A stretch of 64,000 nt of DNA from SABI01 sp028532915 (GTDB lineage: Bacteria > Spirochaetota > Spirochaetia > Sphaerochaetales > Sphaerochaetaceae): NCBI GenBank assembly GCA_963677225.1, contig OY781923.1:806001-870000 (forward strand). The letters run 5' to 3'. The number at the start of each line of letters is the position of its first letter. Within the stretch, counting starts at the first letter, position 1. Shown here in pieces: positions 8,495 to 16,853 of the stretch. A program made the position numbers and the translations under genes. Under the pieces are notes generated by a model. The model was not told the origin of the DNA and did no database searches. It saw nothing but the letters and a program-made list of their open reading frames with translations.

Positions 8495-10483
8495 TTGAAA
8501 GACGAAAAGGAAAAAAACAAAGTAGACAATACTGTTTCAATGCCTGCGCCTGACGGTCAAGCGATTCTGAGGGAACGTGATACTCAATCACGTTATCGAA
8601 ACAAATTAGATCCTTTCTGGAAATATGTCGTGATGGTGATTTCAATTGCATTTGTATCCTACCACCTGATTACTTCCAGATTCGGTATGCCTGACATGGT
8701 AAAACACCGTGCTATTCACGTTGCCTTCATATTAGGCCTTGTCTGGTTGTACTATCCTGCGACCAAGAAATCCCCGAGAAACCGGCCGAGTGTCGTTGAT
8801 ATGGGACTTTTCGTGGCTACACTGGTGATGATCCTGTATACCTGGTTCACCCGTGACCTGTTTCTCAAACGGGCAGGTGTTGCAGTCATGAGTGACTACG
8901 TGATCGGAGTTATGACGATTCTGATGACGTTGGAAGCCTGCCGGCGTGCAGTAGGGAAGGGTCTATTGATCCTGGTCCTCGTATTCCTCGTATATGCTCT
9001 GTTCGGACCATATTTCCCGGGAGTGTTTGCTCACAGAGGTCATTCACTTGAAAGAATCATCTATCAGATGTACCTCACAGGTCAGGGAATCTTCGGAATG
9101 CCTATCGGTGTATCGGCTACCTACCTGATCATCTTCATCATATTGGGTTCTATGCTCGAAAAGAGCGGGCTCGGTAAACTTTTCAATGATATCGCGATGT
9201 CTTTCGGCGGACGTCTCGTCGGTGGTCCTGCCAAGGTTGCTGTCGTTGCAAGTGCTCTCGTCGGAATGATTCAGGGAAGTGCTGCTACCAACGTAGCTAC
9301 CAGCGGAGCTTTTACCATTCCTCTTATGAAAAAAGTCGGGTATAAACCTTACTTTGCCGGTGCGATTGAAGCTGCGGCCTCGACCGGCGGGCAGTTCATG
9401 CCGCCTATCATGGGTTCGGTTGCCTTCATTATGGCAGAATTCCTCGGTGTAAGATATCTTTCGATCGCAGCTGCGGCTATTGTTCCTGCAATTCTCTATT
9501 TCGGTAGTGTATTCTTCCAGATCGACCTTCGTGCAAGAAGAATGAAACTGAGAGGTCTTTCAAAAGAAGAGATGCCAGATGTAAAAACTACGATTCTGCG
9601 CTACGGTCAGATGATGATTCCTGTTGTCATTCTTGTCTTCCTCCTTATCGAAGGACGCACACCCTTGTACGCAGCATTCTTTACCGTTGTAGCTACATGG
9701 CTTCTTTCATGGGTGAGAAAAGAGACCCGTATCGGACCGAAAGAGATGAAAGATGTTGCAGTGAACTCATCAAGAAACATCCTGGGAATCGGCGTTGCCA
9801 TGGCTAATGCAGGGTTCGTTGTTGCGATCCTTTCGATGACAGGTCTGGGAGTCATTCTTGCAGACAATATCGTACAGCTTTCTGGCGGACATCTGTTCAT
9901 CGCGCTTCTTCTGAGTATGCTCGTTTCGATCGTGCTCGGTATGGGACTTCCAACAAGCGCATGTTACGTTATCGCAGCATCGATCACGGTTCCTATACTT
10001 CGCGCAATGAATGTCCCTGCCTTCCAGGCACACTTCTTCGTCCTGTACTTCTCTGTCATCTCGACGGTCACTCCGCCGGTTGCTTTATCAGCCTATGTCG
10101 GAGCAGGAATGGCGAATGCTGATCCTAACAAAGTCGGTTGGGCTGCGTTCCGATTGGCTATCGCAGGATTCATCATTCCGTTCTTCTTTATCTACTCTCC
10201 GGAGATGCTCCTTATTTCCGATTCTGTATGGCATATCATCTGGGCCTCTATCTCGGCGCTTATCGGTATCGGATTTCTGGCTATCGCTGTTGAAGGATAT
10301 CTGTTCACACCGCTTCAGCTGTGGACGAGAGCGATCTTCCTGGCCGCTTCGATCATGCTGATCTCTCCGGGATTGTCACTTGATTTTGTCGGATTCGCTG
10401 TTGGTGGTCTGGGTATTCTTATCGCATACATGAAAAAGAGAAAAGACCTTCCCGGCGGCGGCGCTGCTGCGATGGCGAACTAA
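8495..10483 (+). CDS. TRAP transporter fused permease (DctQ-DctM fusion, 4TM/12TM type)
   Basis: A 662-residue membrane protein in which the small (DctQ-like, about residues 45-170) and large (DctM-like, about 180-640) TRAP subunits are fused, as is usual for TAXI-type systems. DctM-type features include GSMLEKSGLGKLFNDIA, QGSAATNVATSGAFTIPLMKK, AAASTGGQFMPPIMGSVAFIMAE and LGMGLPTSACYVI. A GTG at 8483 is in frame, but GTGAGG is itself an ideal ribosome site six bases before the TTG at 8495, so I prefer TTG. The TAXI receptor follows at 10570. The operon continues into metabolic genes up to 15706, and the upstream motif suggests GntR control. Confidence 0.93.
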   Translation: MKDEKEKNKVDNTVSMPAPDGQAILRERDTQSRYRNKLDPFWKYVVMVISIAFVSYHLITSRFGMPDMVKHRAIHVAFILGLVWLYYPATKKSPRNRPSVVDMGLFVATLVMILYTWFTRDLFLKRAGVAVMSDYVIGVMTILMTLEACRRAVGKGLLILVLVFLVYALFGPYFPGVFAHRGHSLERIIYQMYLTGQGIFGMPIGVSATYLIIFIILGSMLEKSGLGKLFNDIAMSFGGRLVGGPAKVAVVASALVGMIQGSAATNVATSGAFTIPLMKKVGYKPYFAGAIEAAASTGGQFMPPIMGSVAFIMAEFLGVRYLSIAAAAIVPAILYFGSVFFQIDLRARRMKLRGLSKEEMPDVKTTILRYGQMMIPVVILVFLLIEGRTPLYAAFFTVVATWLLSWVRKETRIGPKEMKDVAVNSSRNILGIGVAMANAGFVVAILSMTGLGVILADNIVQLSGGHLFIALLLSMLVSIVLGMGLPTSACYVIAASITVPILRAMNVPAFQAHFFVLYFSVISTVTPPVALSAYVGAGMANADPNKVGWAAFRLAIAGFIIPFFFIYSPEMLLISDSVWHIIWASISALIGIGFLAIAVEGYLFTPLQLWTRAIFLAASIMLISPGLSLDFVGFAVGGLGILIAYMKKRKDLPGGGAAAMAN

Positions 10484-10569
10484 GATCCTGTCGTTGACAG
10501 GGTGTGAAAACTGAATCTATGTCTGCAGGACGGAGAATCCTGCAGACCAGAATAATTAAAGGAGGAGCG

Positions 10570-11583
10570 ATGTTTATGAAATTTAAAACAACTGTCGTTC
10601 TGGTTTTAGTGTTGGCTATGGTGTCTACAGGGGCACTGTTTGCAAACGGAGAAGAAGAAACTGGTGATTCAACCAAATCATCAGGTCCTATCTTCATCAC
10701 GATGGGTACTGCCGGTGTCGGTGGTATGAACTATCCTACCGGTATTGCAATGAGTTCGGTGTGGAACTCTGAAATTCCCGGAATGAAAGCTGTTGCGATC
10801 GCAACTGGCGGTAGTCCCCATAATATCGACCTTCTGAGAACAAAAGATGCAGATGTGGCTGTCTGTCGTTCACTGGAAGCTTATCGTGCAAGTGTCGGAG
10901 AAGATCCATACACAGAAAAGATGGATTGGATGAGATCACTTACCGGAGGTCTGTTCGTTGACGTGTTCCAGGTTGTAGCAAGCAAAGAAAGCGGAATTAC
11001 CAGTGTTGACCAGTTCAAAGGAAAGAGAATCGTTGTCGGTCCTGTCGGAAGCGGCGGTGAAGTTGATGCAAGAGAAACTCTGGCTGCATACGGTCTTACC
11101 TACGATGATGTGAAAGTCAGTTTCGTAGAATTCTCTCAGGGAATGGATATGATCAAAGACGGTCTTGCAGATGCAGGTATCCTCGGTGTTGCACTCGGAT
11201 CATCTACCATGCAGGAGCTTCTTCTCGACAACAAGGTGAACCTTATCGACATCTCGGACGAAGGGCTTGCAAATCTCAAGAAGAGCAATCCGTTCTACAT
11301 CAGAGCAACGATTCCTGCAAACACTTATCCGAATCAGGATTATGATGTAGCAACTGTCGGAACTCCTCCGGATATCATCATCGTCCGTGCCGAAACAGAT
11401 GCAGATCTGGTCTACAAGATGACAAAGGCTCTGTACGAGAACCTTCCTGCAATTCAGGCTGTATCTCCTCTGCTCCAGCAGTTCGACCAGGATCTCGTCC
11501 TTGCGGATGCAGACATGCTCGTTCCTTACCATGACGGTGCCCGCCGTTACTTCGTGGAACAGGGATGGCTTCCAGAGAAATAG
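10570..11583 (+). CDS. TRAP transporter solute receptor, TAXI family
   Basis: A 337-residue exported binding protein. The signal peptide (FKTTVVLVLVLAMVSTGALFA) ends before NGEEE. The mature part has the TAXI hallmarks: ITMGTAGVGGMNYPTGIAMS, the ATGGSPHNIDLLRTKDADVAVCRS block, GKRIVVGPVGSGGEVDARETL and a C-terminal HDGARRYFVEQGW. TAXI receptors bind small carboxylates or amino acids and feed the fused permease upstream. GGAGGAG at 10561-10567 lies close to the ATG at 10570; the ATG at 10576 is an equally good choice. A long stem-loop follows at 11608-11641, probably affecting expression of the downstream genes. Confidence 0.93.
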   Translation: MFMKFKTTVVLVLVLAMVSTGALFANGEEETGDSTKSSGPIFITMGTAGVGGMNYPTGIAMSSVWNSEIPGMKAVAIATGGSPHNIDLLRTKDADVAVCRSLEAYRASVGEDPYTEKMDWMRSLTGGLFVDVFQVVASKESGITSVDQFKGKRIVVGPVGSGGEVDARETLAAYGLTYDDVKVSFVEFSQGMDMIKDGLADAGILGVALGSSTMQELLLDNKVNLIDISDEGLANLKKSNPFYIRATIPANTYPNQDYDVATVGTPPDIIIVRAETDADLVYKMTKALYENLPAIQAVSPLLQQFDQDLVLADADMLVPYHDGARRYFVEQGWLPEK

Positions 11584-11607
11584 GGTTGATGTAGAAGCAT
11601 ATATCAT

Positions 11608-11641
11608 TGCTGCCGTTACCGCTTCGGTGTTGACGGCAGCA
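11608..11641 (+). terminator. Strong stem-loop after the TAXI receptor gene
   Basis: TGCTGCCGT (11608-11616) pairs perfectly with ACGGCAGCA (11633-11641), with an inner ACCG/CGGT stem. No T-run follows, which suggests partial termination or 3'-end protection of the binding-protein mRNA rather than a complete stop. Two weaker hairpins follow at 11705-11731 (TTCGGGCTGC/GCAGCCTGAA, one G-T) and 11748-11770 (CACAAG/CTTGTG). Confidence 0.55.
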
Positions 11642-11813
11642 CCATGAATCCAAAGAGAAAAGCATCGCTGCAGCAGATGAAAGTGGGGTGTTTTCCTAAT
11701 TGGATTCGGGCTGCGTCGATAGCAGCCTGAAATTTGGAATGATGTTTCACAAGCTTTCTGAAATCTTGTGTATTGAATCATTTTTGAATGTGAATTTTTT
11801 TTAAGGAGGCGGT

Positions 11814-13433
11814 ATGATAACAGCTGCTGAAAGATTGATAAAAAGGATGTCTGAACTGGGTGTCCGTTATGTTTTTGGTATTCCCAGCGGATCCTGGTTG
11901 TATTATATGGATGCCATGAGAAAAGAGGGTATCGAATTTGTTCTGGTTAGCAATGAAGCCAGTGCCGGTTTCATGGCTGATGTCTATAACCGGCTCACCG
12001 GAATTCCGGGTATCTGCTATGCTACTCTCGGAGCAGGTGCAACGAACCTGACCACCGGAGTCGGTAACGCATTTCTGGACCGGTCTTCCGTGATCTCACT
12101 GACAACAGAGCCTTCCAATCCGATGATCGGAAGAACCTATCAGATGGGAATAGATCAGCAGACTTTATTCCAGCCGATCACAAAATGGACTACACGCATG
12201 AGCAGTCCTATCATCGATCAGGTATTCCAGAAAGCCGTGCACATCACAAAGACCGGAATCCCCGGCCCTGTCAATATCGGTCTGCCTGAAGATCTCGGTG
12301 ATACCATGGTATCTGAAATCGAAGAGAAGATGTCATTTGAAGCACCTTGTGCTGAAGTGAATCCCAACAGCGATATGCTCGAAAGACTGGCAGCTCGTTT
12401 CAAAGAGGCAAAACGGCCTGTATTGGCTGTAGGTCTCGGTGCTGTTCGATCAAAAGTCTCTTCTCTCCTTGTAAGTGTTGCTGAACGTCATAATATCCCT
12501 GTGGTACTCACCCCTATGGCAAAAGGTATGATAAGTGAAGATCATCCTATGTATGCCGGTGTGTTGTTCCATGCTCTGAGCGATCGTGTCGCCGAGACAT
12601 ACCGCAATGCTGATTTAGTCATCGGTGTGGGATATGATCCTGTAGAGTTCAACTATGAAAGCTGGATGCCTGAAGTGCCTCTCGCCCATCTCGATATCGT
12701 ACCTGCCGACATCGACCGCAATACCTACACGACTGTTCTTGATGTGATCGGAAGGATCGATAAATCTCTGAGCGTTCTCGAAGAGATTGACCCTGTCAGC
12801 AATGAATGGGATATCGATGCCCTTGTCGAACGCAAAAATGCTATGTTCAAGGCGTTCGAACCACCTAAGGGTAAATTCGGATCGAGAGCTGCCTTGGCTA
12901 TCCTCAGAGAGGTTCTTCCTCAGGACGGAATAATGACATGCGGTGTCGGGGCTCACACTCACCTGATCGGTCAGATGTGGAAAACTCCCGCTCCAGGCCT
13001 ACAGATCATGACTAACGGCTGGTCATCGATGGGATTCGGAATCCCCGCAGCGATCGGTGCCAAACTGAGCTGTCCGGACCGGGCAGTCGCCTGTGTGACC
13101 GGTGACGGAGGATTTTTGATGATGGCAGGAGAACTATCTGTCGCACAAAGACATAACCTCAATGTCGTCTTTGTCATATTCAAAGATAAGAATCTGGAGC
13201 TCATCAGAATTAAACAGGCCAAAAAGAACATGCCTGTGTACAGAACGATCCTCGACGAGAAAGAGACTGCAAAATCGGAGAGCATGTTCGGAGTACCTAT
13301 CCTGTGTGCTGAAAACGCTGAAGACTACAGAGAAACACTGAAAAAAGCGTTTGAAATGGAAGGTCCGGTTGTTGTCGAAGCAAGAATCGAGGACGGAGAT
13401 TACGATGATCTCATTCTTAAGAATCATAAATAG
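11814..13433 (+). CDS. TPP-dependent enzyme, acetolactate synthase/decarboxylase family
   Basis: A 539-residue cytoplasmic enzyme with the three-domain fold of acetolactate synthase-like proteins: an N-terminal PYR domain with the catalytic Glu in SNEASAGFMADVY (normally HEQxAxxMA), a central Rossmann-like domain (about 190-320), and a C-terminal PP domain with the TPP-binding motif GDGGFLMMAGELSVAQRHNLN...KDKN. TPP enzymes of this type decarboxylate or condense 2-oxoacids. The operon partners (an aminotransferase and aspartate-semialdehyde dehydrogenase) suggest it acts on a 2-oxoacid derived from an amino acid taken up by the TRAP system. True acetolactate synthase is less likely because no small subunit or ilv genes are nearby. 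An AAGGAGG site supports the start. Confidence 0.85.
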   Translation: MITAAERLIKRMSELGVRYVFGIPSGSWLYYMDAMRKEGIEFVLVSNEASAGFMADVYNRLTGIPGICYATLGAGATNLTTGVGNAFLDRSSVISLTTEPSNPMIGRTYQMGIDQQTLFQPITKWTTRMSSPIIDQVFQKAVHITKTGIPGPVNIGLPEDLGDTMVSEIEEKMSFEAPCAEVNPNSDMLERLAARFKEAKRPVLAVGLGAVRSKVSSLLVSVAERHNIPVVLTPMAKGMISEDHPMYAGVLFHALSDRVAETYRNADLVIGVGYDPVEFNYESWMPEVPLAHLDIVPADIDRNTYTTVLDVIGRIDKSLSVLEEIDPVSNEWDIDALVERKNAMFKAFEPPKGKFGSRAALAILREVLPQDGIMTCGVGAHTHLIGQMWKTPAPGLQIMTNGWSSMGFGIPAAIGAKLSCPDRAVACVTGDGGFLMMAGELSVAQRHNLNVVFVIFKDKNLELIRIKQAKKNMPVYRTILDEKETAKSESMFGVPILCAENAEDYRETLKKAFEMEGPVVVEARIEDGDYDDLILKNHK

Positions 13434-13464
13434 GATGAGAGAGTATTGAAAGGAAATAAACATT

Positions 13465-14670
13465 ATGAGTAATTCAATTGACAGTTTATTTGCAGACAGA
13501 CTGGACATTATTCCGTTTTCAGGAATCAGAAAAGTCTTCGCAAAGATCAGGAAGATGGAAGCTGAAGGAAGAGATATCATTCACTGGGAAGTAGGTAGAA
13601 CTGATTTCGATACACCTCAGCATATCAAAGATGCTGCGATCGACGCACTGAACCGCGGTATGGTTCACTATTCACCCAACCTGGGTATTCTCCCCCTGCG
13701 TAAGGCAATCGCAGAAAGGACCAAGATCGACAACGGAGTCGAAATTGATCCTGAGACTCAGGTTATCGTGATGTCAGGTGCCAATGAAGGTATTCTTGCT
13801 TCAATACTTGCATTTGTGAATCCCGGAGATGAGGTTCTCGTTACAGATCCTAACTGGCATCACTATAAGTCGATCACCAGCATCGCAGGCGGTACTCCTG
13901 TTGAGATCCCTACCTTTGCAGAAGATAATTTCGCTATCAGACCGGAGGAAGTGGAAAAGAGAATCACAGATAAGACCAAGCTTCTGTGTATAACTTCTCC
14001 GGGAAACCCGACAGGCTGTACACAGACACAAGAGAATCTAGAGGCACTGGCCGAGATCGCGATCCGTCATAATCTGATTGTGATCGCAGATGAGATCTAC
14101 GCAAGAATCTATTACGGAGAAGGGAAAGTCGCACCGAGCATTTTCTCCATTCCCGGCATGGCTGAGCGCACTGTTATCATCAACGGCTTCTCGAAGATCT
14201 ATGCAATGGACGGATGGAGACTCGGCTGGACAGTCGCATCTCCTGAACTCACTCAATGTATCCTGAAGATCCGCCAGTACACCACAGTCTGTGTGAACAC
14301 CTTCACACAGTATGGAGCAGCAGCAGGGCTTCTCATGGATCAGACCTGCATCGACGAGATGGTTGTAGAGTTTGCCAAAAGAAGAAAGATCATCCTGGAC
14401 GGTCTCAAAGAGATTCCCGATGTCAAAGTCTCTGATTCATCCGGTGCCTTCTACGTATTCCCTGACATCAGTGCATACGGACTGACTTCCAAGGAGATGG
14501 CAGATTATCTGATCAATGAATACGGAATCGCCACCGTTGCCGGCAGCGTATTTGGCACAAGCGGAGAAGGACACATCAGAATCGCATATTCCTGTTCTAC
14601 TGAAGAATGTGCCCGTGGAGTGATTATACTCAAAAAAGCGTTGGCAGCATTGCGTGAGAACAACAACTGA
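13465..14670 (+). CDS. Aminotransferase class I/II (aspartate aminotransferase-like, PLP)
   Basis: A 401-residue fold-type I PLP enzyme. Visible motifs are SPGNPTGCTQTQE (the conserved Asn that contacts PLP), VIADEIYARIYY (the Asp that pairs with the pyridine nitrogen), the Schiff-base Lys in NGFSKIYAMDGWRLGW, and a C-terminal IRIAYSCS with the carboxylate-binding Arg. It interconverts an amino acid and a 2-oxoacid. Placed between the TPP enzyme and aspartate-semialdehyde dehydrogenase it may supply the 2-oxoacid substrate of the first. The substrate cannot be assigned. AAAGGAAA lies before the ATG. Confidence 0.9.
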   Translation: MSNSIDSLFADRLDIIPFSGIRKVFAKIRKMEAEGRDIIHWEVGRTDFDTPQHIKDAAIDALNRGMVHYSPNLGILPLRKAIAERTKIDNGVEIDPETQVIVMSGANEGILASILAFVNPGDEVLVTDPNWHHYKSITSIAGGTPVEIPTFAEDNFAIRPEEVEKRITDKTKLLCITSPGNPTGCTQTQENLEALAEIAIRHNLIVIADEIYARIYYGEGKVAPSIFSIPGMAERTVIINGFSKIYAMDGWRLGWTVASPELTQCILKIRQYTTVCVNTFTQYGAAAGLLMDQTCIDEMVVEFAKRRKIILDGLKEIPDVKVSDSSGAFYVFPDISAYGLTSKEMADYLINEYGIATVAGSVFGTSGEGHIRIAYSCSTEECARGVIILKKALAALRENNN

Positions 14671-14686
14671 TAAGGAGCATAATACT

Positions 14687-15706
14687 ATGGAAAAGAAAAT
14701 CAATGTTGCAGTCGTAGGAGCCATGGGGCTCGTCGGCGGTGAGATGATAAAGACTCTCGAGAGAAGAAATTTCCCTGTAGCTGAATTGAGACCCCTGGAT
14801 ATTGCCGCGAATGTAGGCAGGGAAGTCACATTCCACGGTGAAGCTGTCAAGGTGAAAGAAGCCTGTAAAGAGAATTTCAAAGATATAGACATCGCGATCT
14901 TCTCTGCCGGTGGCGATGCGAGCACAATCTTGGCTCCCCAGGCCGTTGAGATGGGGGCTATCGTAGTCGACAACAGCAGCGCATGGAGAATGGACGAAAA
15001 GTGTCCTCTGGTCGTTCCCGAGGTAAACCCCGAGGATCTCGACTGGCACAACGGCATCATCGCCAACCCGAACTGTTCGACCATACAGATGGTAGTTGCT
15101 CTCAAACCCATTCATGATGAGAGCACGATCAAGCGTATCGTCGTTTCGACCTATCAGGCGGCAGCCGGAGCAGGAAAGAAGGGGATCGGTTCTCTTTATA
15201 AAGAGAGCGAGAATTTCTTGAAGACCAAAGAGGTTCAGACTTCTGATGCTTTCTCCTATCAGCTCGGTTTCAATGCCATCCCTCATATCGATGTGTTTCA
15301 GGAGGGCGGCTACACCAAAGAAGAGAACAAGATGATCTTCGAGACAAAGAAGATCATGAAGAGTCAGGATATCAGAGTGACAGCCACCTGTGTGCGTATC
15401 CCGGTTGCTATCGGTCACTCGGAGTCTGTTAATGTCGAGACCGAGGATAAGATCACAAAAGAGAGAGCCCAGCAGCTCCTCGCAAATGCTCCGAGCATTA
15501 TCCTTCAGGATGATCCCGAGACGAACACCTATCCGATGCCTCTGTTCTGTGAAGATGTCGATGAGACGATGGTCGGAAGAGTCAGAGAGGATTCCTCGAT
15601 CGATAACGGATTGAATTTCTGGATCGTTTCGAACAATGTGAGAAAGGGTGCAGCTCTGAACGCCGTTCAGATTGCCGAAACTCTCATTGAGAGAAAACTG
15701 GTATAA
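14687..15706 (+). CDS. asd: Aspartate-semialdehyde dehydrogenase
   Basis: A 339-residue NADP-dependent, phosphorylating dehydrogenase that converts aspartyl-phosphate to aspartate semialdehyde (lysine, threonine and methionine pathways). It shows the N-terminal GAMGLVGGEMIKTLERR nucleotide-binding loop, the active-site Cys in IIANPNCSTIQ, STYQAAAGAGKKG, and the catalytic His in RIPVAIGHSESV. Eleven codons upstream an ATG is in frame, but AAGGAG at 14672-14677 points to 14687. It is unusual at the end of a TRAP transport operon: either it is only co-transcribed, or a relative of aspartate semialdehyde is handled here. A strong hairpin follows at 15715. Confidence 0.93.
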   Translation: MEKKINVAVVGAMGLVGGEMIKTLERRNFPVAELRPLDIAANVGREVTFHGEAVKVKEACKENFKDIDIAIFSAGGDASTILAPQAVEMGAIVVDNSSAWRMDEKCPLVVPEVNPEDLDWHNGIIANPNCSTIQMVVALKPIHDESTIKRIVVSTYQAAAGAGKKGIGSLYKESENFLKTKEVQTSDAFSYQLGFNAIPHIDVFQEGGYTKEENKMIFETKKIMKSQDIRVTATCVRIPVAIGHSESVNVETEDKITKERAQQLLANAPSIILQDDPETNTYPMPLFCEDVDETMVGRVREDSSIDNGLNFWIVSNNVRKGAALNAVQIAETLIERKLV

Positions 15707-15714
15707 CGACACAC

Positions 15715-15744
15715 GAAGAAACCTGCTTTGCGGCAGGTTTCTTC
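15715..15744 (+). terminator. Terminator hairpin after asd
   Basis: GAAGAAACCTGC (15715-15726) pairs perfectly over 12 bases with GCAGGTTTCTTC (15733-15744), six-base loop. The T-run is weak, but the stem is strong and lies nine bases after the stop codon. Confidence 0.7.
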
Positions 15745-15784
15745 CGTATGATCCTTTAGAGCGTATAAGGACCTGTTCAAATAG

Positions 15785-15894
15785 AGACTGCTGAACCTGT
15801 TGGGATTGTATCTCAGATTTACTTCCGATATAGAATAGTTTTTAAGAGAAGAAACTTGTTCTATACATCTGAGCTAGGGGATGTTCAGCAGTCT
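15785..15894. ncRNA. Four-tier nested inverted-repeat element (possible ncRNA or miniature element)
   Basis: Four nested, perfectly complementary pairs fold this 110-base stretch into one long arm: 15785-15796 with 15883-15894 (12 bp, AGACTGCTGAAC), 15812-15818 with 15867-15873 (7 bp), 15829-15835 with 15859-15865 (7 bp) and 15837-15841 with 15852-15856 (5 bp). It lies between convergent genes (asd and the minus-strand gene at 15906). It could be a bidirectional terminator, a small structured RNA, or a miniature transposable element with 12-bp terminal inverted repeats; I see no clear target-site duplication. Confidence 0.45.
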
Positions 15895-15905
15895 TATTAT
15901 ATCAT

Positions 15906-16220
15906 TTACCGTGAATATGCCTGTACCCAGTCTATCAATCCGAGTTTATAGGCCTCATTGACTATCTTCCATTCATTTCTGCGTTCAAAGAACAATGCTG
16001 CGTAATTTCTCTGAATCTGATCCCCTTTGAAAAGGTAATGTTCGATCCGCTTCAACCCTTCAGGGTTCGTTACCCGGCCCAGATGGAAATCGACAAAACG
16101 GGTGACCGGAAGGTCTCCTTTCGAAAGTATCTTCATGATTGAATCGATATCCGAACGATTCGCCTTGCGGGCATGCTGTCTAATCAATTCAGAGATTTCT
16201 GCATAATTGCTGGTGTTCAT
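15906..16220 (-). CDS. Small protein of unknown function (104 aa)
   Basis: I do not recognise a family. The protein is predicted to be soluble and mostly helical, with a charged N-terminal half (YAEISELIRQHARKANRSDIDSIMKIL) and a C-terminal half rich in aromatic and basic residues (IEHYLFKGDQIQRNYAALFFERRNEWKIV). There is no signal peptide or membrane segment. It lies 78 bases after the HTH gene at 16299 on the same strand and is likely co-transcribed with it. The repeated RNYAALFFERRNEW/EAYKLG pattern is reminiscent of small proteins that sit beside toxin or immunity genes, but that is only an impression. AGGAAA before the ATG supports the start. Confidence 0.6.
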   Translation of the reverse strand: MNTSNYAEISELIRQHARKANRSDIDSIMKILSKGDLPVTRFVDFHLGRVTNPEGLKRIEHYLFKGDQIQRNYAALFFERRNEWKIVNEAYKLGLIDWVQAYSR

Positions 16221-16298
16221 CTCAATTTCCTTTTTTTTACGAAATAATTCATTTTTTTCAGTTTTACAGGTCAGAACTCAGGACCTGCAAGCAGCTCG

Positions 16299-16745
16299 TC
16301 AATCTCCTTTTCCGAGAAGTTCATCTGCAATGACCAGCAATCTGCTTATCAGAAAAGGTGATCCGTGAAAAATGAGTTTTCCTCTCCCTTCTTCAGCAAA
16401 ATAGACAAAATCATAACGCCCCTGTCCATCCTCGGGAAGTTTAGAATTCATTACTGCATTGAAACTGTTTGAGATCCTCATTGCCTGTTCGGAATTTCCG
16501 ATGAAACAATCAATCACCGCAGAGGCGACAGGTTTTTCTTTCAGAGCCTCCGGGTCAGGTCGGTATATCTCTTCTCTCTTTTCACCTTTCTGAGCGAATG
16601 TGCTCAGTTCATGACCATCTATCCGGTAGCTTCTACCGACTTTCCGTGCAGAAAGTTTTCCTTCACGTATGAATCTCTGTACTGTTTTCTCATGAAGTTG
16701 AAGCAGACCGGCTGCCTGCGATACTGTATACCATACTTCTTCCAT
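16299..16745 (-). CDS. Excisionase/MerR-like HTH DNA-binding protein
   Basis: A 148-residue protein. Residues 4-52 form the helix-turn-helix of the excisionase/AlpA type (PF12728-like): YTVSQAAGLLQLHEKTVQRFIREGKLSARKVGRSYRI. The C-terminal 90 residues (from about 60) are an unrecognised alpha/beta domain, perhaps a ligand or dimerisation domain. A GGAGGA site fixes the start. Upstream, a near-consensus promoter (TTGACA, 17 bases, TATTAT) has its -35 box inside a perfect 11-bp inverted repeat at 16825-16853, so I infer autorepression. Its target besides its own operon is unknown; no integrase is present nearby, so a true excisionase role is unlikely. Confidence 0.8.
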   Translation of the reverse strand: MEEVWYTVSQAAGLLQLHEKTVQRFIREGKLSARKVGRSYRIDGHELSTFAQKGEKREEIYRPDPEALKEKPVASAVIDCFIGNSEQAMRISNSFNAVMNSKLPEDGQGRYDFVYFAEEGRGKLIFHGSPFLISRLLVIADELLGKGD

Positions 16746-16802
16746 AGATATTCCTCCAAGTATATAAAGTCATTTAATTGCCATAAAAAGGACTAAAAGG
16801 GA

Positions 16803-16831
16803 ATAATAAGGAATAATAAGGAATATGTCAA
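16803..16831 (-). promoter_or_regulatory. Sigma-70 promoter of the HTH operon
   Basis: On the minus strand TTGACA (16826-16831) is followed after exactly 17 bases by TATTAT (16803-16808). The spacer and -10 fall in a short tandem repeat (GGAATAATAA twice plus a partial unit, 16800-16824). Transcription would start near 16796, about 50 bases before the ATG. Confidence 0.65.
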
Positions 16832-16853
16832 GTGTTGAAATGACACTTGACAT
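16825..16853. promoter_or_regulatory. Palindromic operator overlapping the -35 box
   Basis: ATGTCAAGTGT (16825-16835) and ACACTTGACAT (16843-16853) are perfect 11-bp inverted repeats separated by seven bases. One arm contains the -35 TTGACA of the minus-strand promoter, the classical place for a repressor site. Confidence 0.6.

Noticed and set aside
11814..13433. ilvB (acetolactate synthase of branched-chain biosynthesis)
   Set aside because: No small subunit or ilv neighbours, and the catalytic-Glu motif differs; only the TPP-enzyme family is certain.
14630..15712. 360-codon open frame on the minus strand across asd
   Set aside because: It is the antisense of a clear asd gene, has no ribosome site and its translation resembles no protein; the frame is open because of codon bias on the other strand.
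16299..16745. Phage or integrative-element excisionase
   Set aside because: The HTH is excisionase-like, but no integrase, attachment repeats or phage genes are near, and the protein has a long extra domain.
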